From: Vibrio splendidus
GTDB taxonomy: Bacteria > Pseudomonadota > Gammaproteobacteria > Enterobacterales > Vibrionaceae
DNA length: 64,000 bases
Direction of reading: 5' to 3'
NCBI RefSeq assembly: GCF_024347615.1
Contig: NZ_AP025508.1
Span: forward strand, 2,790,001 to 2,854,000
Each line of letters starts with the position of its first letter. Position 1 is the first letter of the stretch. Shown piece by piece: positions 9,869 to 17,705 of the stretch. The translations under genes and the position numbers were made by a program. The notes under the pieces are model-generated. The model searched no databases. It was given only the letters and a program-made list of their open reading frames with translations, and was not told the DNA's origin.

Positions 9869-9959
9869 GGAGGGATGGCTGAGTGGTCGAAAGCACCGGT
9901 CTTGAAAACCGGCAACCGTTAATAGTGGTTCTAGGGTTCAAATCCCTATCCCTCCACCA
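9869..9959 (+). tRNA. tRNA-Ser(UGA), copy 1
   Basis: A 91-base class II tRNA. The acceptor stem GGAGGGA pairs with TCCCTCC and an encoded CCA follows. The anticodon loop CTTGAAA sits between CCGGT and ACCGG, giving anticodon UGA. There is a long variable arm and a T-loop GTTCAAATC. In this copy the variable-arm stem contains one G-U pair (AACCG with TGGTT), where copy 2 has a full Watson-Crick stem. The discriminator base reads A. Confidence 0.96.
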
Positions 9960-9968
9960 CTTTAAAGA

Positions 9969-9996
9969 AAGCCGCTGAGAAATCAGCGGCTTTTTT
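9969..9996 (+). terminator. terminator of tRNA-Ser copy 1
   Basis: Stem GCCGCTGA/TCAGCGGC with a GAAA loop and six T. Confidence 0.9.
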
Positions 9997-10327
9997 GCGT
10001 CTGACGTAAAGTGAATCGAATCTAAAGTTTAATATTCAACTATTCCCCAAAGACAGATTGTTTGGTTCATTCTGAACAGTTTAAAGCCCTGTTACGACTC
10101 TATAGCTGTTTGAATATCACTGGCTAGCTCAATTTATATTCTCTCCACACTCCAGTCATCGATACATACCTTAGACCAAACTTATTTGCACAGCGCGTTC
10201 ATTCAATATGACTAGACTGGTGGTGCATGCCAATCGGGTACAGTTACTCGCTAGAGAGTCAGAATTCACTGCAGGCTCGAATCGTGTTTAGGCTTGTTTC
10301 AGGCACTCATCATAAATCCATAAAAAT
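9997..10327. other. gene-free stretch
   Basis: I see no gene, promoter or structured element that I can support here. An in-frame stretch at 10227-10412 runs through the terminator on the opposite strand and is rejected. Confidence 0.5.
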
Positions 10328-10366
10328 AAAAAAAATCCAGAGGCTTCATCTAGGTCTCTGGATTTC
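10328..10366 (-). terminator. terminator of the CCGGCGG mini-protein gene
   Basis: On the minus strand, arms AAATCCAGAG/CTCTGGATTT enclose about 13 bases, followed by a T-rich tract. It lies 27 bases beyond the mini-protein stop and supports that gene being real and separately terminated. Confidence 0.8.
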
Positions 10367-10392
10367 TAAATTTGGCTTGAGCGCTACTTTAA

Positions 10393-10500
10393 TTAAGCGT
10401 TTTCTTGCTTAGTCTCTTGCTGCTCTGCTTGTTTCTTTTGTTCAGCTTCATTTGCTTTTTCTTCGTGGTTTGAACCACCACATCCGCCACAACAGCTCAT
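10393..10500 (-). CDS. 35-residue CCGGCGG mini-protein, probable NsrR regulon member
   Basis: A very small protein that starts at the ATG at 10500, with AGAGAG seven bases upstream; a longer in-frame reading to 10587 would run through the operator and is rejected. It begins MSCCGGCGG, placing three Cys in seven residues, and continues as a hydrophilic helix rich in Glu, Gln, Lys and Ala. The Cys cluster could bind metal or take part in thiol chemistry. It has its own promoter overlapped by an NsrR-type operator (10544-10575) and its own terminator, and lies just downstream of nnrS. I know no function for it; a role in nitric-oxide or metal stress is inferred from context. Confidence 0.7.
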   Translation of the reverse strand: MSCCGGCGGSNHEEKANEAEQKKQAEQQETKQENA

Positions 10501-10543
10501 AATCATACTCTCTTTGATTGTGTTTAAGTCATTCACTGCAGAC

Positions 10544-10575
10544 ATAATATTAAAGATGCATTTCAAATGCAACTT
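10544..10575 (-). promoter_or_regulatory. promoter with overlapping NsrR operator
   Basis: On the minus strand: -35 TTGCAT (10572-10567), a 17-base spacer and -10 TATTAT (10549-10544). The palindrome AAGATGCATTT-C-AAATGCAACTT (10553-10575) covers the -35 and spacer. This closely matches the known NsrR site of two 11-base inverted halves built on AAGATGCATTT, so NO-responsive repression is expected. Confidence 0.75.
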
Positions 10576-10614
10576 TAAAGTCATCAATATTGAACATTCG
10601 CAACTTGTAGTAAT

Positions 10615-11802
10615 TTAAGCTTTTGGTTTTATTAAAATTGGTAAGTACAACACAACGAAACAACTGTATGCAGCGACCCACAGAGCGCTGGATAAGGTGA
10701 TGATAGAGACAATATCATGGGTAAAGTATCCACCAAACACTCGAACAATAAAGGCAAAAACAATGGCGATTAACGCCGCAGTCATTATTTTACCAATCGC
10801 AATAGTTCGGCCTGTATGCCCTAAAGACACACGTGAGATCATTGATAAGATCATCACTCCCATTCCACCAACGGTTAATGCATGAATCGCTTGTGATTGT
10901 GTGACCAATGACGAAATGATCGAAACGCCATACAAAACCAACCCTAACGAAATGGCCCAGTAGCTTAAGTGTAGAGACCACACAAGAGGAGTCTTAAAAG
11001 CAACCCATATTTTCCACCTTACCGCCCTAACCGCATTTGCCAAGCCACTGACAATAAACACGAAAGCAACGAGATCTTGTGGAACTGGAAGTATCTGAAA
11101 GCTCAACACAACGGCGAAAATCGTGCTCACGATGCTCAGCTTTTCAAGCCATGGTAATGCAGGGGTTCGTGGTGTCTGTGTGCCATTAGCGGTAAACATA
11201 GGAAAAACTCGGCCACCCATAATGCACATGACTAGGGTCACCAACAGCACCATGCTTGTGCTAGCTTGTGAAATTAAGACTGGCTGCTGAAATAAAACGC
11301 CATAGTGCATTGCGGCATTGGCAAAAGTCATTAGCAATAAAATGGGGACGAACAACAGGTTTCGCCAAAGCTTCACACTGACAATATTGTGAGCAAGATA
11401 AATTACAGCGATAGGTAAAAACAGTAAATCGAGTCCAGCCACCAGCCAAGGGCTTAGAACTTCAGGCAGGAACATGGCTATTCTTGCACACAACCAGATA
11501 GCCAGAAGTATCATTAACCCGCGTCCGTTAATGCTGCGGACACCCGTCCAATTTTGTACGGCCGTCAGTAAAAAACCAACCACGACAGTGGCTGCAAAGC
11601 CAAACAACATTTCATGAATATGCCACCACATTGCACCGCCATAAACATTTAAGGTTGCGCTGCCATTCCAAAACGCGGCCCACCCGACTAACGCTGCAAT
11701 ACTAAAAAGTGATGCAAACAAAAAAAATGGTCGAAACGCGAGTTCGAAAAATGCCGTCATTGAAACGCCATTATTGGGGTTTTGATTTAAATCTTTCATC
11801 AT
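10615..11802 (-). CDS. nnrS: NnrS family heme-copper membrane protein
   Basis: A 395-residue protein with about 12 membrane helices along its length. NnrS features are visible: FRPFFLFASLFS near residue 25, the His-bearing WWHIHEMLFGF near residue 60, and GGRVFPMFTANGT near residue 200. The family binds heme and copper and protects cells against nitric-oxide stress; in Vibrio it is NsrR controlled. It lies 35 bases downstream of nsrR on the same strand with no separate operator seen, so it is probably read from the nsrR promoter. The first two codons are both ATG and either could start it. Confidence 0.92.
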   Translation of the reverse strand: MMKDLNQNPNNGVSMTAFFELAFRPFFLFASLFSIAALVGWAAFWNGSATLNVYGGAMWWHIHEMLFGFAATVVVGFLLTAVQNWTGVRSINGRGLMILLAIWLCARIAMFLPEVLSPWLVAGLDLLFLPIAVIYLAHNIVSVKLWRNLLFVPILLLMTFANAAMHYGVLFQQPVLISQASTSMVLLVTLVMCIMGGRVFPMFTANGTQTPRTPALPWLEKLSIVSTIFAVVLSFQILPVPQDLVAFVFIVSGLANAVRAVRWKIWVAFKTPLVWSLHLSYWAISLGLVLYGVSIISSLVTQSQAIHALTVGGMGVMILSMISRVSLGHTGRTIAIGKIMTAALIAIVFAFIVRVFGGYFTHDIVSIITLSSALWVAAYSCFVVLYLPILIKPKA

Positions 11803-11837
11803 CGTAAACCTAGTGAGTAAACAAAACTTGCTTACTT

Positions 11838-12281
11838 TTAAATAACTTCAACCGCCAAAAGTTGCCCTAACTTGTAGCTGTGCCCTTCTCCAAGGAGATC
11901 TTGCAAGCTATAAGCGTCTAAGCTTTTGTAAAAACACTCTTGAGCTTCAGCAAAGATAGTTTTCAATTGGCAATTTGGTGTAATGACACAGCTATTATCC
12001 TCGCCAAAACATTCAACCAAGTTACGTTTGTCTTCTAACTCTCGAACTAACGTACCTATATTGATCTGACTTGGATGGCAACTGAGTTTCAAACCACCAT
12101 TTTTTCCTCTTGTGGCGATCAGATGTCCTTTGAGGTTGAGTTGCTGAACGATCTTCATTAAGTGGTTTTTAGAAATACCATAACTGTTAGCAATGTCGCC
12201 GATGGTGCTAAGAGATTGGTTGTTGATCGCTAAATAGATCAGCACTCGTAGGGAATAATCAGTGTAACGTGTGATATGCAT
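11838..12281 (-). CDS. nsrR: Rrf2-family nitric-oxide-sensing repressor NsrR
   Basis: A 147-residue Rrf2 transcription factor. I start it at the ATG at 12281, giving MHITRYTDYSLRVLIYLA, which fits the family N-terminus; a longer in-frame extension would run through its own operator. A winged helix-turn-helix spans residues 1-60. Three Cys at about residues 88-102 (CFGEDNSC...NC, spaced C-X6-C-X5-C) should hold the NO-sensitive iron-sulfur cluster. It heads the nsrR-nnrS unit. Its operator lies 20 bases upstream, indicating autoregulation. Confidence 0.9.
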   Translation of the reverse strand: MHITRYTDYSLRVLIYLAINNQSLSTIGDIANSYGISKNHLMKIVQQLNLKGHLIATRGKNGGLKLSCHPSQINIGTLVRELEDKRNLVECFGEDNSCVITPNCQLKTIFAEAQECFYKSLDAYSLQDLLGEGHSYKLGQLLAVEVI

Positions 12282-12301
12282 GGTGGGATATTTCACTTTA
12301 T

Positions 12302-12324
12302 AAGATGCATTCATTATGAATCTT
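12302..12324 (-). promoter_or_regulatory. NsrR operator upstream of nsrR
   Basis: The palindrome AAGATGCATTC-A-TTATGAATCTT has the same architecture as the site at 10553-10575 and lies 20 bases before the nsrR start. It implies autorepression. Confidence 0.65.
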
Positions 12325-12567
12325 ATAAACAGCAAAGGCAAGTTAACCCTAATGAGGAATGGTGGCTACACACCAAAAGCTAAGGCTTCGGTCCTAATTA
12401 CGTTCCTCACATCAGTTGTATTCTATCATTTCTCTATTTTCCTTGCTCAAACGATACCTAATCCCTTAAGTCGAAACGATCAGGAACATTTTTCGATGTA
12501 TTTTCACTCTAACCATATAAAAATGCACAAACTTGTTCATAAAAAAAGCAGTCAGTTGATAAGGGTA

Positions 12568-12596
12568 TTTACAAGCGAATCACACCCCTATATTAT
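12568..12596 (+). promoter_or_regulatory. sigma-70 promoter of tRNA-Ser copy 2
   Basis: -35 TTTACA (12568-12573), 17-base spacer and -10 TATTAT (12591-12596). Confidence 0.8.
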
Positions 12597-12606
12597 TCGC
12601 GCCATT

Positions 12607-12697
12607 GGAGGGATGGCTGAGTGGTCGAAAGCACCGGTCTTGAAAACCGGCAACCGTTAATAGCGGTTCTAGGGTTCAAATCCCTATCCCTCCACCA
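12607..12697 (+). tRNA. tRNA-Ser(UGA), copy 2
   Basis: A 91-base class II tRNA identical to copy 1 except for one base in the variable arm: C in place of T, restoring a full AACCG/CGGTT stem. Same UGA anticodon and encoded CCA. Confidence 0.96.
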
Positions 12698-12706
12698 CAT
12701 TAAAGA

Positions 12707-12734
12707 AAGCCGCTGAGAAATCAGCGGCTTTTTT
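12707..12734 (+). terminator. terminator of tRNA-Ser copy 2
   Basis: Stem GCCGCTGA/TCAGCGGC with GAAA loop and six T, the same as copy 1. It ends 29 bases before the converging HDAC-like gene. Confidence 0.9.
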
Positions 12735-12762
12735 GTATCTGGAGATCACACAAGCTCACCAC

Positions 12763-13683
12763 TCAACGGCTAACAGCAAATGCGGCCTTCAATAACTGCA
12801 TGTGAATTGGAACCAGATCTTGGTGCTGAGTTCGATATCCGCCACCGACTACGCATGCCATCGGAATAGACTCTGATTTCGCTAACTCAATCATCAAACA
12901 GTCGCGTTCAAATATCCCTTTTGTCGAAACATTCAAGTAACCCAATTCATCGTCTTGATGGATATCGATCCCCGCATCATAAATAATCAGATCAGGTTGA
13001 TGGTGAGCAATCGCTAACTTAGTGACTTGTTCAAAACAACGTAAGAACTCTTCATCTTCTGTTTCACGACTTAACGGCACATCTAAATCGGATAGCGGCT
13101 TTCGTGCAGGGAAGTTTTTGTCGCAGTGGAACGACAAAGTAATGATGTCGTCATTCTCTTGGCAAAGAGTCGCTGTGCCATCACCATGATGAACATCGCT
13201 GTCGACGATAAGCACTTTATCGATATGTTCAAAGGTCAGCGCATGTTTTGCCGCTAACACCAGATCGTTCAACAAACAAAAGCCGCTACCAAAATCATGG
13301 TGTGCGTGATGATAACCACCACTCAAATGAATCGCTAAACCACTCTCTATTGCCATTTCAGCGGCCAAGCAGGTTCCACCACTTGAATAAAGCGTTCTCT
13401 CAATAAGTTGTTCACTCCACGGGAAACCGATGCGTCTCATTTTCGCCGCGGGCAAATTACCTGAAACAAGCAAATCCACATACTCACTATCGTGAACCTG
13501 TTTTACCTGTTCAACCGAAACCGGCGTTGGTTGGAAGATTTCAAACTGACGCTTCCATAGAGGATCGCGATCCATTAACGCTTCAACAGCACTGTGTAAC
13601 AACTGATATTTGTTAATCGGGTAACGGTGACCTTCTGGTAAAGGTAACTGCGAATAGATTGGGTGGTAAATTAAAGGAATCAT
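12763..13683 (-). CDS. histone deacetylase-like amidohydrolase
   Basis: A 306-residue enzyme of the arginase/deacetylase fold (bacterial HDAC-like). The active site is intact: GGYHHAHHDFGSGFCLLND near residue 125 (catalytic His pair), VDSDVHHGDGT near residue 160 and YDAGIDIHQDD near residue 238 (zinc ligands Asp/His/Asp), and GGGY near residue 286. It should remove an acyl group from an amide substrate such as an acetylated polyamine, lysine or small molecule; the substrate cannot be told from sequence. It is monocistronic and divergent from the 41-residue membrane protein gene, with a Fur box between. Confidence 0.88.
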   Translation of the reverse strand: MIPLIYHPIYSQLPLPEGHRYPINKYQLLHSAVEALMDRDPLWKRQFEIFQPTPVSVEQVKQVHDSEYVDLLVSGNLPAAKMRRIGFPWSEQLIERTLYSSGGTCLAAEMAIESGLAIHLSGGYHHAHHDFGSGFCLLNDLVLAAKHALTFEHIDKVLIVDSDVHHGDGTATLCQENDDIITLSFHCDKNFPARKPLSDLDVPLSRETEDEEFLRCFEQVTKLAIAHHQPDLIIYDAGIDIHQDDELGYLNVSTKGIFERDCLMIELAKSESIPMACVVGGGYRTQHQDLVPIHMQLLKAAFAVSR

Positions 13684-13751
13684 AATCAGGTTAATTGCGT
13701 ATCTTTCTCAAAATCATAACAGTCTCAGCCTAGGCGACAACCTTAATTGAT

Positions 13752-13770
13752 GATAATAGTTATCATTATC
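13752..13770. promoter_or_regulatory. Fur box in divergent promoter region
   Basis: GATAATAGTTATCATTATC matches 16 of 19 positions of the classical Fur consensus. It sits 24 bases before the small membrane protein start and 69 bases before the HDAC-like gene start on the other strand, so it could control either or both. Confidence 0.7.
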
Positions 13771-13793
13771 TTAGCTTTAAAAAAGAAACAGCA

Positions 13794-13919
13794 ATGAAAA
13801 ACCTAATACTCATCTTTGGGGTGATCTGCGGCTCAGTAGCAGCAGTAATGATTTTTATAGGAATGCTAATGGCCAGTTGGTGGAGCGTTGATTTTCTCGT
13901 GTTAAGCCATCAAACTTAA
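13794..13919 (+). CDS. 41-residue small membrane protein, likely iron regulated
   Basis: A short reading frame, MKNLILIFGVICGSVAAVM..., ending DFLVLSHQT. A single membrane helix covers about residues 3-30, followed by an aromatic SWWS stretch and a short polar tail. A weak A/G-rich ribosome site lies upstream. A strong Fur box is 24 bases before the start, and the SDR gene begins 25 bases after the stop with no terminator between, so the pair may be an iron-responsive unit. I recognise no family. Coding status rests on the hydrophobic pattern, the position and the Fur box. Confidence 0.5.
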   Translation: MKNLILIFGVICGSVAAVMIFIGMLMASWWSVDFLVLSHQT

Positions 13920-13944
13920 CTAATTGAACTAAAAAGGAATCACC

Positions 13945-14631
13945 ATGAGCGTTATTTTCATTACTGGAGCAAATCGCGGCATTGGTTTAAGCCTGACTCA
14001 ACAATACTTGGAAGGTAGCCACAAGGTGTACGCGACTTATCGTGATGCCAATTCAGCAAAAGAACTGCTTTCTCTCGCAGACCACAACAGCAACCTGACC
14101 TGCATTCAATTAGAGATAACCGATTACCAAGCGGTGAGCCACCTCACTTCGCAAATAGAGTCGATTGATATCTTGATCAACAACGCTGGCTACTATGGTC
14201 CAAAAGGTTATGGTCTGGGTAATACCGATGTCGAAGCGTGGCGTCGTGTATTCGAAGTCAACACCATTGCGCCATTAAAGCTTGTCGAGACTCTATTACC
14301 TCTTATAGAAAGTAGTGACGTCAAAAAGATCGCCTGCCTGTCTTCTAGAGTCGGTAGCATGTCCGAGAACACATCAGGCGGAGGCTACATCTATCGTTCA
14401 TCTAAAGCCGCTCTAAACTCCGTTGTGAAGAGCCTAAGTAACGACTTAACCGATAATGGCTTTACAGTGTTGGCGTTACATCCAGGGTGGGTACAGACCG
14501 AAATGGGCGGCCCTAATGCTCTGATCGACACTGACACCTCAGCTTCTGGTCTTATAAAAGTCATCGAGTCCGCGAATACTGAAGTAAGTGGTCACTTCTT
14601 CAATTTCGATGGCAGCGAAATAGACTGGTAA
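13945..14631 (+). CDS. SDR family oxidoreductase
   Basis: A 228-residue short-chain dehydrogenase/reductase. The NAD(P)-binding loop TGANRGIG is at residues 7-14, NNAG at about 78-81, the catalytic Ser in CLSSRVGS near 132, and the Tyr-Lys pair in YRSSK near 148-152. The closing GHFFNFDGSEIDW resembles the csgA/YciK-type small SDRs. The substrate is unknown. A good AAGGAAT ribosome site precedes the ATG. The DUF3080 gene starts seven bases after its stop, so these two are co-transcribed. Confidence 0.9.
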   Translation: MSVIFITGANRGIGLSLTQQYLEGSHKVYATYRDANSAKELLSLADHNSNLTCIQLEITDYQAVSHLTSQIESIDILINNAGYYGPKGYGLGNTDVEAWRRVFEVNTIAPLKLVETLLPLIESSDVKKIACLSSRVGSMSENTSGGGYIYRSSKAALNSVVKSLSNDLTDNGFTVLALHPGWVQTEMGGPNALIDTDTSASGLIKVIESANTEVSGHFFNFDGSEIDW

Positions 14632-14638
14632 CCCGCAG

Positions 14639-15640
14639 ATGAATGATGGCCCTCTCTCAAACCTAGTTAAGTACTCAACACTGTTTTGTCTGACGGTGAT
14701 GCTAACCGGCTGTTTCAGTGATGGCCCCGGAGACTTATTCGACGACTACCAAACAAAGATAGCCAGAGTACAAGATGCTGACGAGATAAAAGAGGAACGG
14801 GAATTTGAAAGCCTACCGAGAAAACGAGAACTGCTGCTTGACGTGCCCTCGCTTTCTATCGGTTTAATCGACAGTTACCAGCTTCGTCAGTGTGGATTGT
14901 TCAATCTGATTGCAAAAAGAAATTCGCTTCTTGGGAAAGTCGCGGATGAGTTTCGTAATTACGATTATCAAGTCGCCCTACTTGCAGGTGTCGGGAGATG
15001 CTTATCCGGTAGCGAATTAGACCCTGAGGTCGTAGAACTACTGAAAGAAATCGAGCAGCAGAAACTCGCACAGTTTCCGCGGCACCAGTGGAATCTAATC
15101 TATGCCAGCGATGCGATGCAGTCTCAGATGCGTGGTAGTCAGTGGTTACACGCTGATATCGGCGATCAGGTACGACAAACCAGTGATGCCTTAGAACATA
15201 TCAATCAAGCGTTAAACGTTCCGCTCGTTTCGGGAAAGACTACTGAGGTTCAAGAAGTATTAGAAAAGAGCTCTACGCTCGGGGATTTATACTACTCGCT
15301 CACGCGAGCTTCGGCCGAACTTGATACCATCACCAAACAGCTGACAACTTTTGATCACAATATCATCTGTGGTAAACAACGAGACACGACCAAGTTTCGT
15401 TATCTCAACAATGTGTTCGAGCAGCAATACATAGACAAAGTTCAGCCCTACATGGCGCAATTGGATGGCTACTATCAGCAGTTAGCCCCGCAACTTGGGA
15501 TGTTTGACGCGCAACCTGAACTGCACAGTTATTACTTTCCCATCAAAGATGCGCATCACGCCTTTCGATCATCCACTCGCCGCCATGTTGATTATTGGCA
15601 GCAGCTGTTTAAACGTTGTGGGCGCAAGGTCGGTCGTTAA
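14639..15640 (+). CDS. DUF3080 family lipoprotein
   Basis: A 333-residue predicted outer-membrane or periplasmic lipoprotein: a signal segment from about residue 10 ends in the lipobox LTGC (Cys about 25). The remainder is soluble and mostly helical, with several conserved-looking Cys (QCGLF, GRCLSG, IICGKQ, KRCG). It fits the DUF3080 family found in Vibrio and relatives, for which I know no function. It sits directly behind the SDR gene and converges on topB. Confidence 0.75.
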   Translation: MNDGPLSNLVKYSTLFCLTVMLTGCFSDGPGDLFDDYQTKIARVQDADEIKEEREFESLPRKRELLLDVPSLSIGLIDSYQLRQCGLFNLIAKRNSLLGKVADEFRNYDYQVALLAGVGRCLSGSELDPEVVELLKEIEQQKLAQFPRHQWNLIYASDAMQSQMRGSQWLHADIGDQVRQTSDALEHINQALNVPLVSGKTTEVQEVLEKSSTLGDLYYSLTRASAELDTITKQLTTFDHNIICGKQRDTTKFRYLNNVFEQQYIDKVQPYMAQLDGYYQQLAPQLGMFDAQPELHSYYFPIKDAHHAFRSSTRRHVDYWQQLFKRCGRKVGR

Positions 15641-15693
15641 TATTGATTCCCAATATCAATAATGGGTGTTGTTAGCTTTCAGTTTCTAACTGA

Positions 15694-17655
15694 TTAACTT
15701 TTAGCGCCTTTCTTCGCGTAAGTCTTCTTCCTTGTCCCACCACCTTTACGGCGCTTGAATGCTGGTCTTTCAACTTTAGGAAGATGACGCAGGGATTCAG
15801 GGACTTCACCTGTTTTTACCTTACCCATTAAGCCATCGATCTTACTTTCTAGCGCTTGCATGAAGGGTTGATACGCTTGGTTTCGCTCAGCCATACCTTG
15901 CAACTGATGCTCCCAGTGAGCCGTCATGTCGGGAAAGGTCGAGTCCTCAGGTAAGGCATTAATCAAACCTCTCCCCGCAGGACTGCTATGAATACTCTTA
16001 CCTTGTCGAGTTAGCAACTGCCTCTTAAACAAAGTATCTAAGATACCCGCTCGGGTTGCTTCCGTTCCAAGGCCATCGGTCTCTTTCAAAATGGCTTTAA
16101 GGTCTTTGTTCGCGACAAAGCGCGCGATACCAGTCATCGCTTGTAGCAAGGTCGCTTCCGTGAAGTGCTTTGGTGGTTCGGTTTTCTTATCGCCAATAAT
16201 GCCTTCACGACACGTCAACACCGTACCTTTATCCAATGGAGGCACCGTATCCGTGCCATCACCTTTTTCTTCAGTGTCCGTTTTCCCCATCAACACTTTC
16301 CAGCCCGGGTTGATAAGCTGACGCCCTTTTGCGATGAACACACCACCAGCAATATCAAAGACTAACTTGGCATCGGCAAAAATAGCAGGTGGGTAGAATT
16401 GCATCAGATACTGACGAGCGATTTGCTGATAGATTTTCATCTCGTTGGCAGACAGGCCGTTCACCGATGATTTCTTCGGTGTTGGGATTATCGCGTGGTG
16501 AGCATCGACCTTGCTGTCGTTCCATGCTTTGGATTTAAGAGAAAGATCCGCACCTTGAGCACCACTTTGCAGCTCTTTCGCATTGTTAGCGATAGCATCC
16601 ACGACCGACTCTCTTTGCGAGTAGTGATCCTTAGGTAGGTAGCGGCTATCAGAACGCGGGTAAGTGATGAGTTTGTGTTTCTCGTACAACGACTGACAAG
16701 TGTCGAGGACCTGCTGAGCACTCATACCAAAACGCTTAGACGCATCAATCTGCAGTGCTGACAACGAATAAGGCAGTGGCGCAGCTTGTTTACTTTGCTT
16801 TTGCTCTGATTCCGTCACGGTTGCAGGTTGATTCGCAATTCGGTTAGCCACGTTCTCAACCAGCTTTCGATTGAGCACTCGGCCTTCTTCATCTTGCCAT
16901 GGTTTACATGCTTCGCTTGGTTTCCAACGCGCTCGAATATCAAAGCTCTGGCCGTTGTTTTGATAAGGGATCAAAGCGTGCAGAGTGAAGTAATCTTTAG
17001 GAATGAAATTCTCGATTTCTTCATCACGTCTTACCACCAAACCAAGCACTGGCGTTTGCACTCGCCCTACCGACAACACGCCTTGGTAACCCGCCTTTTG
17101 ACCAAGCAAGGTGTAAGCTCGGGTCATGTTCATGCCATACAACCAATCGGCTCTAGAGCGTGCTAAAGCAGAAATAGACAATGGAATAAAGTCTCGGTTA
17201 CTGCGCATTTGAGAGAGCGCACGCTTCACGGCTGGTAAGTTCAAATCGCTGATCAGCAGCCTGTCCATCGACTCTTTCTTGGCCTTAGACACCTTGCAGT
17301 AATCGATCACTTCATCCACCAGCAGCTGCCCTTCTCTATCCGGGTCACCCGCATGGACAATTTGGGTCGCGTCCTTCAATAGCTTTCGGATCACTGTGAG
17401 CTGTTTGCTTGACGTCTTACGAGGTCTTAGTTGCCATTGCTCTGGCACAATAGGAAGATCGGCTAAGTTCCACTTCTTATAACGGTCGTCATAAGCGTCC
17501 GGCTCAACCTGCTCCAATAAGTGTCCAATACACCAAGTCACCACATCCCCATTGCCACATTTGATAAACCCTTGGTCTTTCTTCTGTGGATTAGGTAGTG
17601 CGGCGGCAATGGCGCGGCCTAGGCTTGGTTTTTCAGCAATGATAAGACGAGACAT
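15694..17655 (-). CDS. topB: DNA topoisomerase III
   Basis: A 653-residue type IA topoisomerase. I start it at the ATG at 17655 ([17 protein letters not shown]); an upstream GTG at 17688 would add 11 residues unlike the family and place the palindrome at 17682-17705 partly inside the gene. TOPRIM residues are visible in IIAEKPS and [12 protein letters not shown], and the catalytic Tyr is at about residue 332 in [11 protein letters not shown]. The C-terminal tail is Lys/Arg/Gly rich and should bind DNA. It decatenates replication and recombination intermediates. In E. coli, topB also lies near ydjA, the next gene here. Confidence 0.95.
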   Translation of the reverse strand: MSRLIIAEKPSLGRAIAAALPNPQKKDQGFIKCGNGDVVTWCIGHLLEQVEPDAYDDRYKKWNLADLPIVPEQWQLRPRKTSSKQLTVIRKLLKDATQIVHAGDPDREGQLLVDEVIDYCKVSKAKKESMDRLLISDLNLPAVKRALSQMRSNRDFIPLSISALARSRADWLYGMNMTRAYTLLGQKAGYQGVLSVGRVQTPVLGLVVRRDEEIENFIPKDYFTLHALIPYQNNGQSFDIRARWKPSEACKPWQDEEGRVLNRKLVENVANRIANQPATVTESEQKQSKQAAPLPYSLSALQIDASKRFGMSAQQVLDTCQSLYEKHKLITYPRSDSRYLPKDHYSQRESVVDAIANNAKELQSGAQGADLSLKSKAWNDSKVDAHHAIIPTPKKSSVNGLSANEMKIYQQIARQYLMQFYPPAIFADAKLVFDIAGGVFIAKGRQLINPGWKVLMGKTDTEEKGDGTDTVPPLDKGTVLTCREGIIGDKKTEPPKHFTEATLLQAMTGIARFVANKDLKAILKETDGLGTEATRAGILDTLFKRQLLTRQGKSIHSSPAGRGLINALPEDSTFPDMTAHWEHQLQGMAERNQAYQPFMQALESKIDGLMGKVKTGEVPESLRHLPKVERPAFKRRKGGGTRKKTYAKKGAKS

Positions 17656-17681
17656 GTTTTTCCAGATGCTACAAACAATTA

Positions 17682-17705
17682 GGGCCACATTATCTAATGT
17701 GGCCC
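17682..17705. repeat. perfect inverted repeat in topB leader
   Basis: GGGCCACATTA (17682-17692) and TAATGTGGCCC (17695-17705) are perfect 11-base arms around TC, 26 bases upstream of the topB ATG. There is no T-tract on either strand, so it is not a normal terminator. It could be an operator or a hairpin in the topB leader. Confidence 0.6.

Larger units (their letters stand above)
9830..9996 (+). repeat. direct repeat copy 1: promoter, tRNA-Ser and terminator cassette
   Basis: This 167-base segment aligns without gaps to 12568-12734. I count 10 mismatches over the whole unit, six of them in the promoter spacer, and only four from 9851 onward. The repeat covers the complete tRNA cassette, not just a tRNA 3' end. 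Confidence 0.9.
12568..12734 (+). repeat. direct repeat copy 2: promoter, tRNA-Ser and terminator cassette
   Basis: Second copy of the cassette at 9830-9996, same orientation, offset 2738 bases, no indels. The two copies bracket the mini-protein/nnrS/nsrR islet. Confidence 0.9.

Noticed and set aside
10227..10412. 61-codon frame upstream of the mini-protein
   Set aside because: It reads through the mini-protein terminator from the other strand and has no ribosome site.
12316..12660. 114-codon frame ending in GGMAEWSKAPVLKTGNR
   Set aside because: The ending is the translation of the tRNA-Ser gene, a well-known false protein; the rest covers the nsrR operator and the tRNA promoter.
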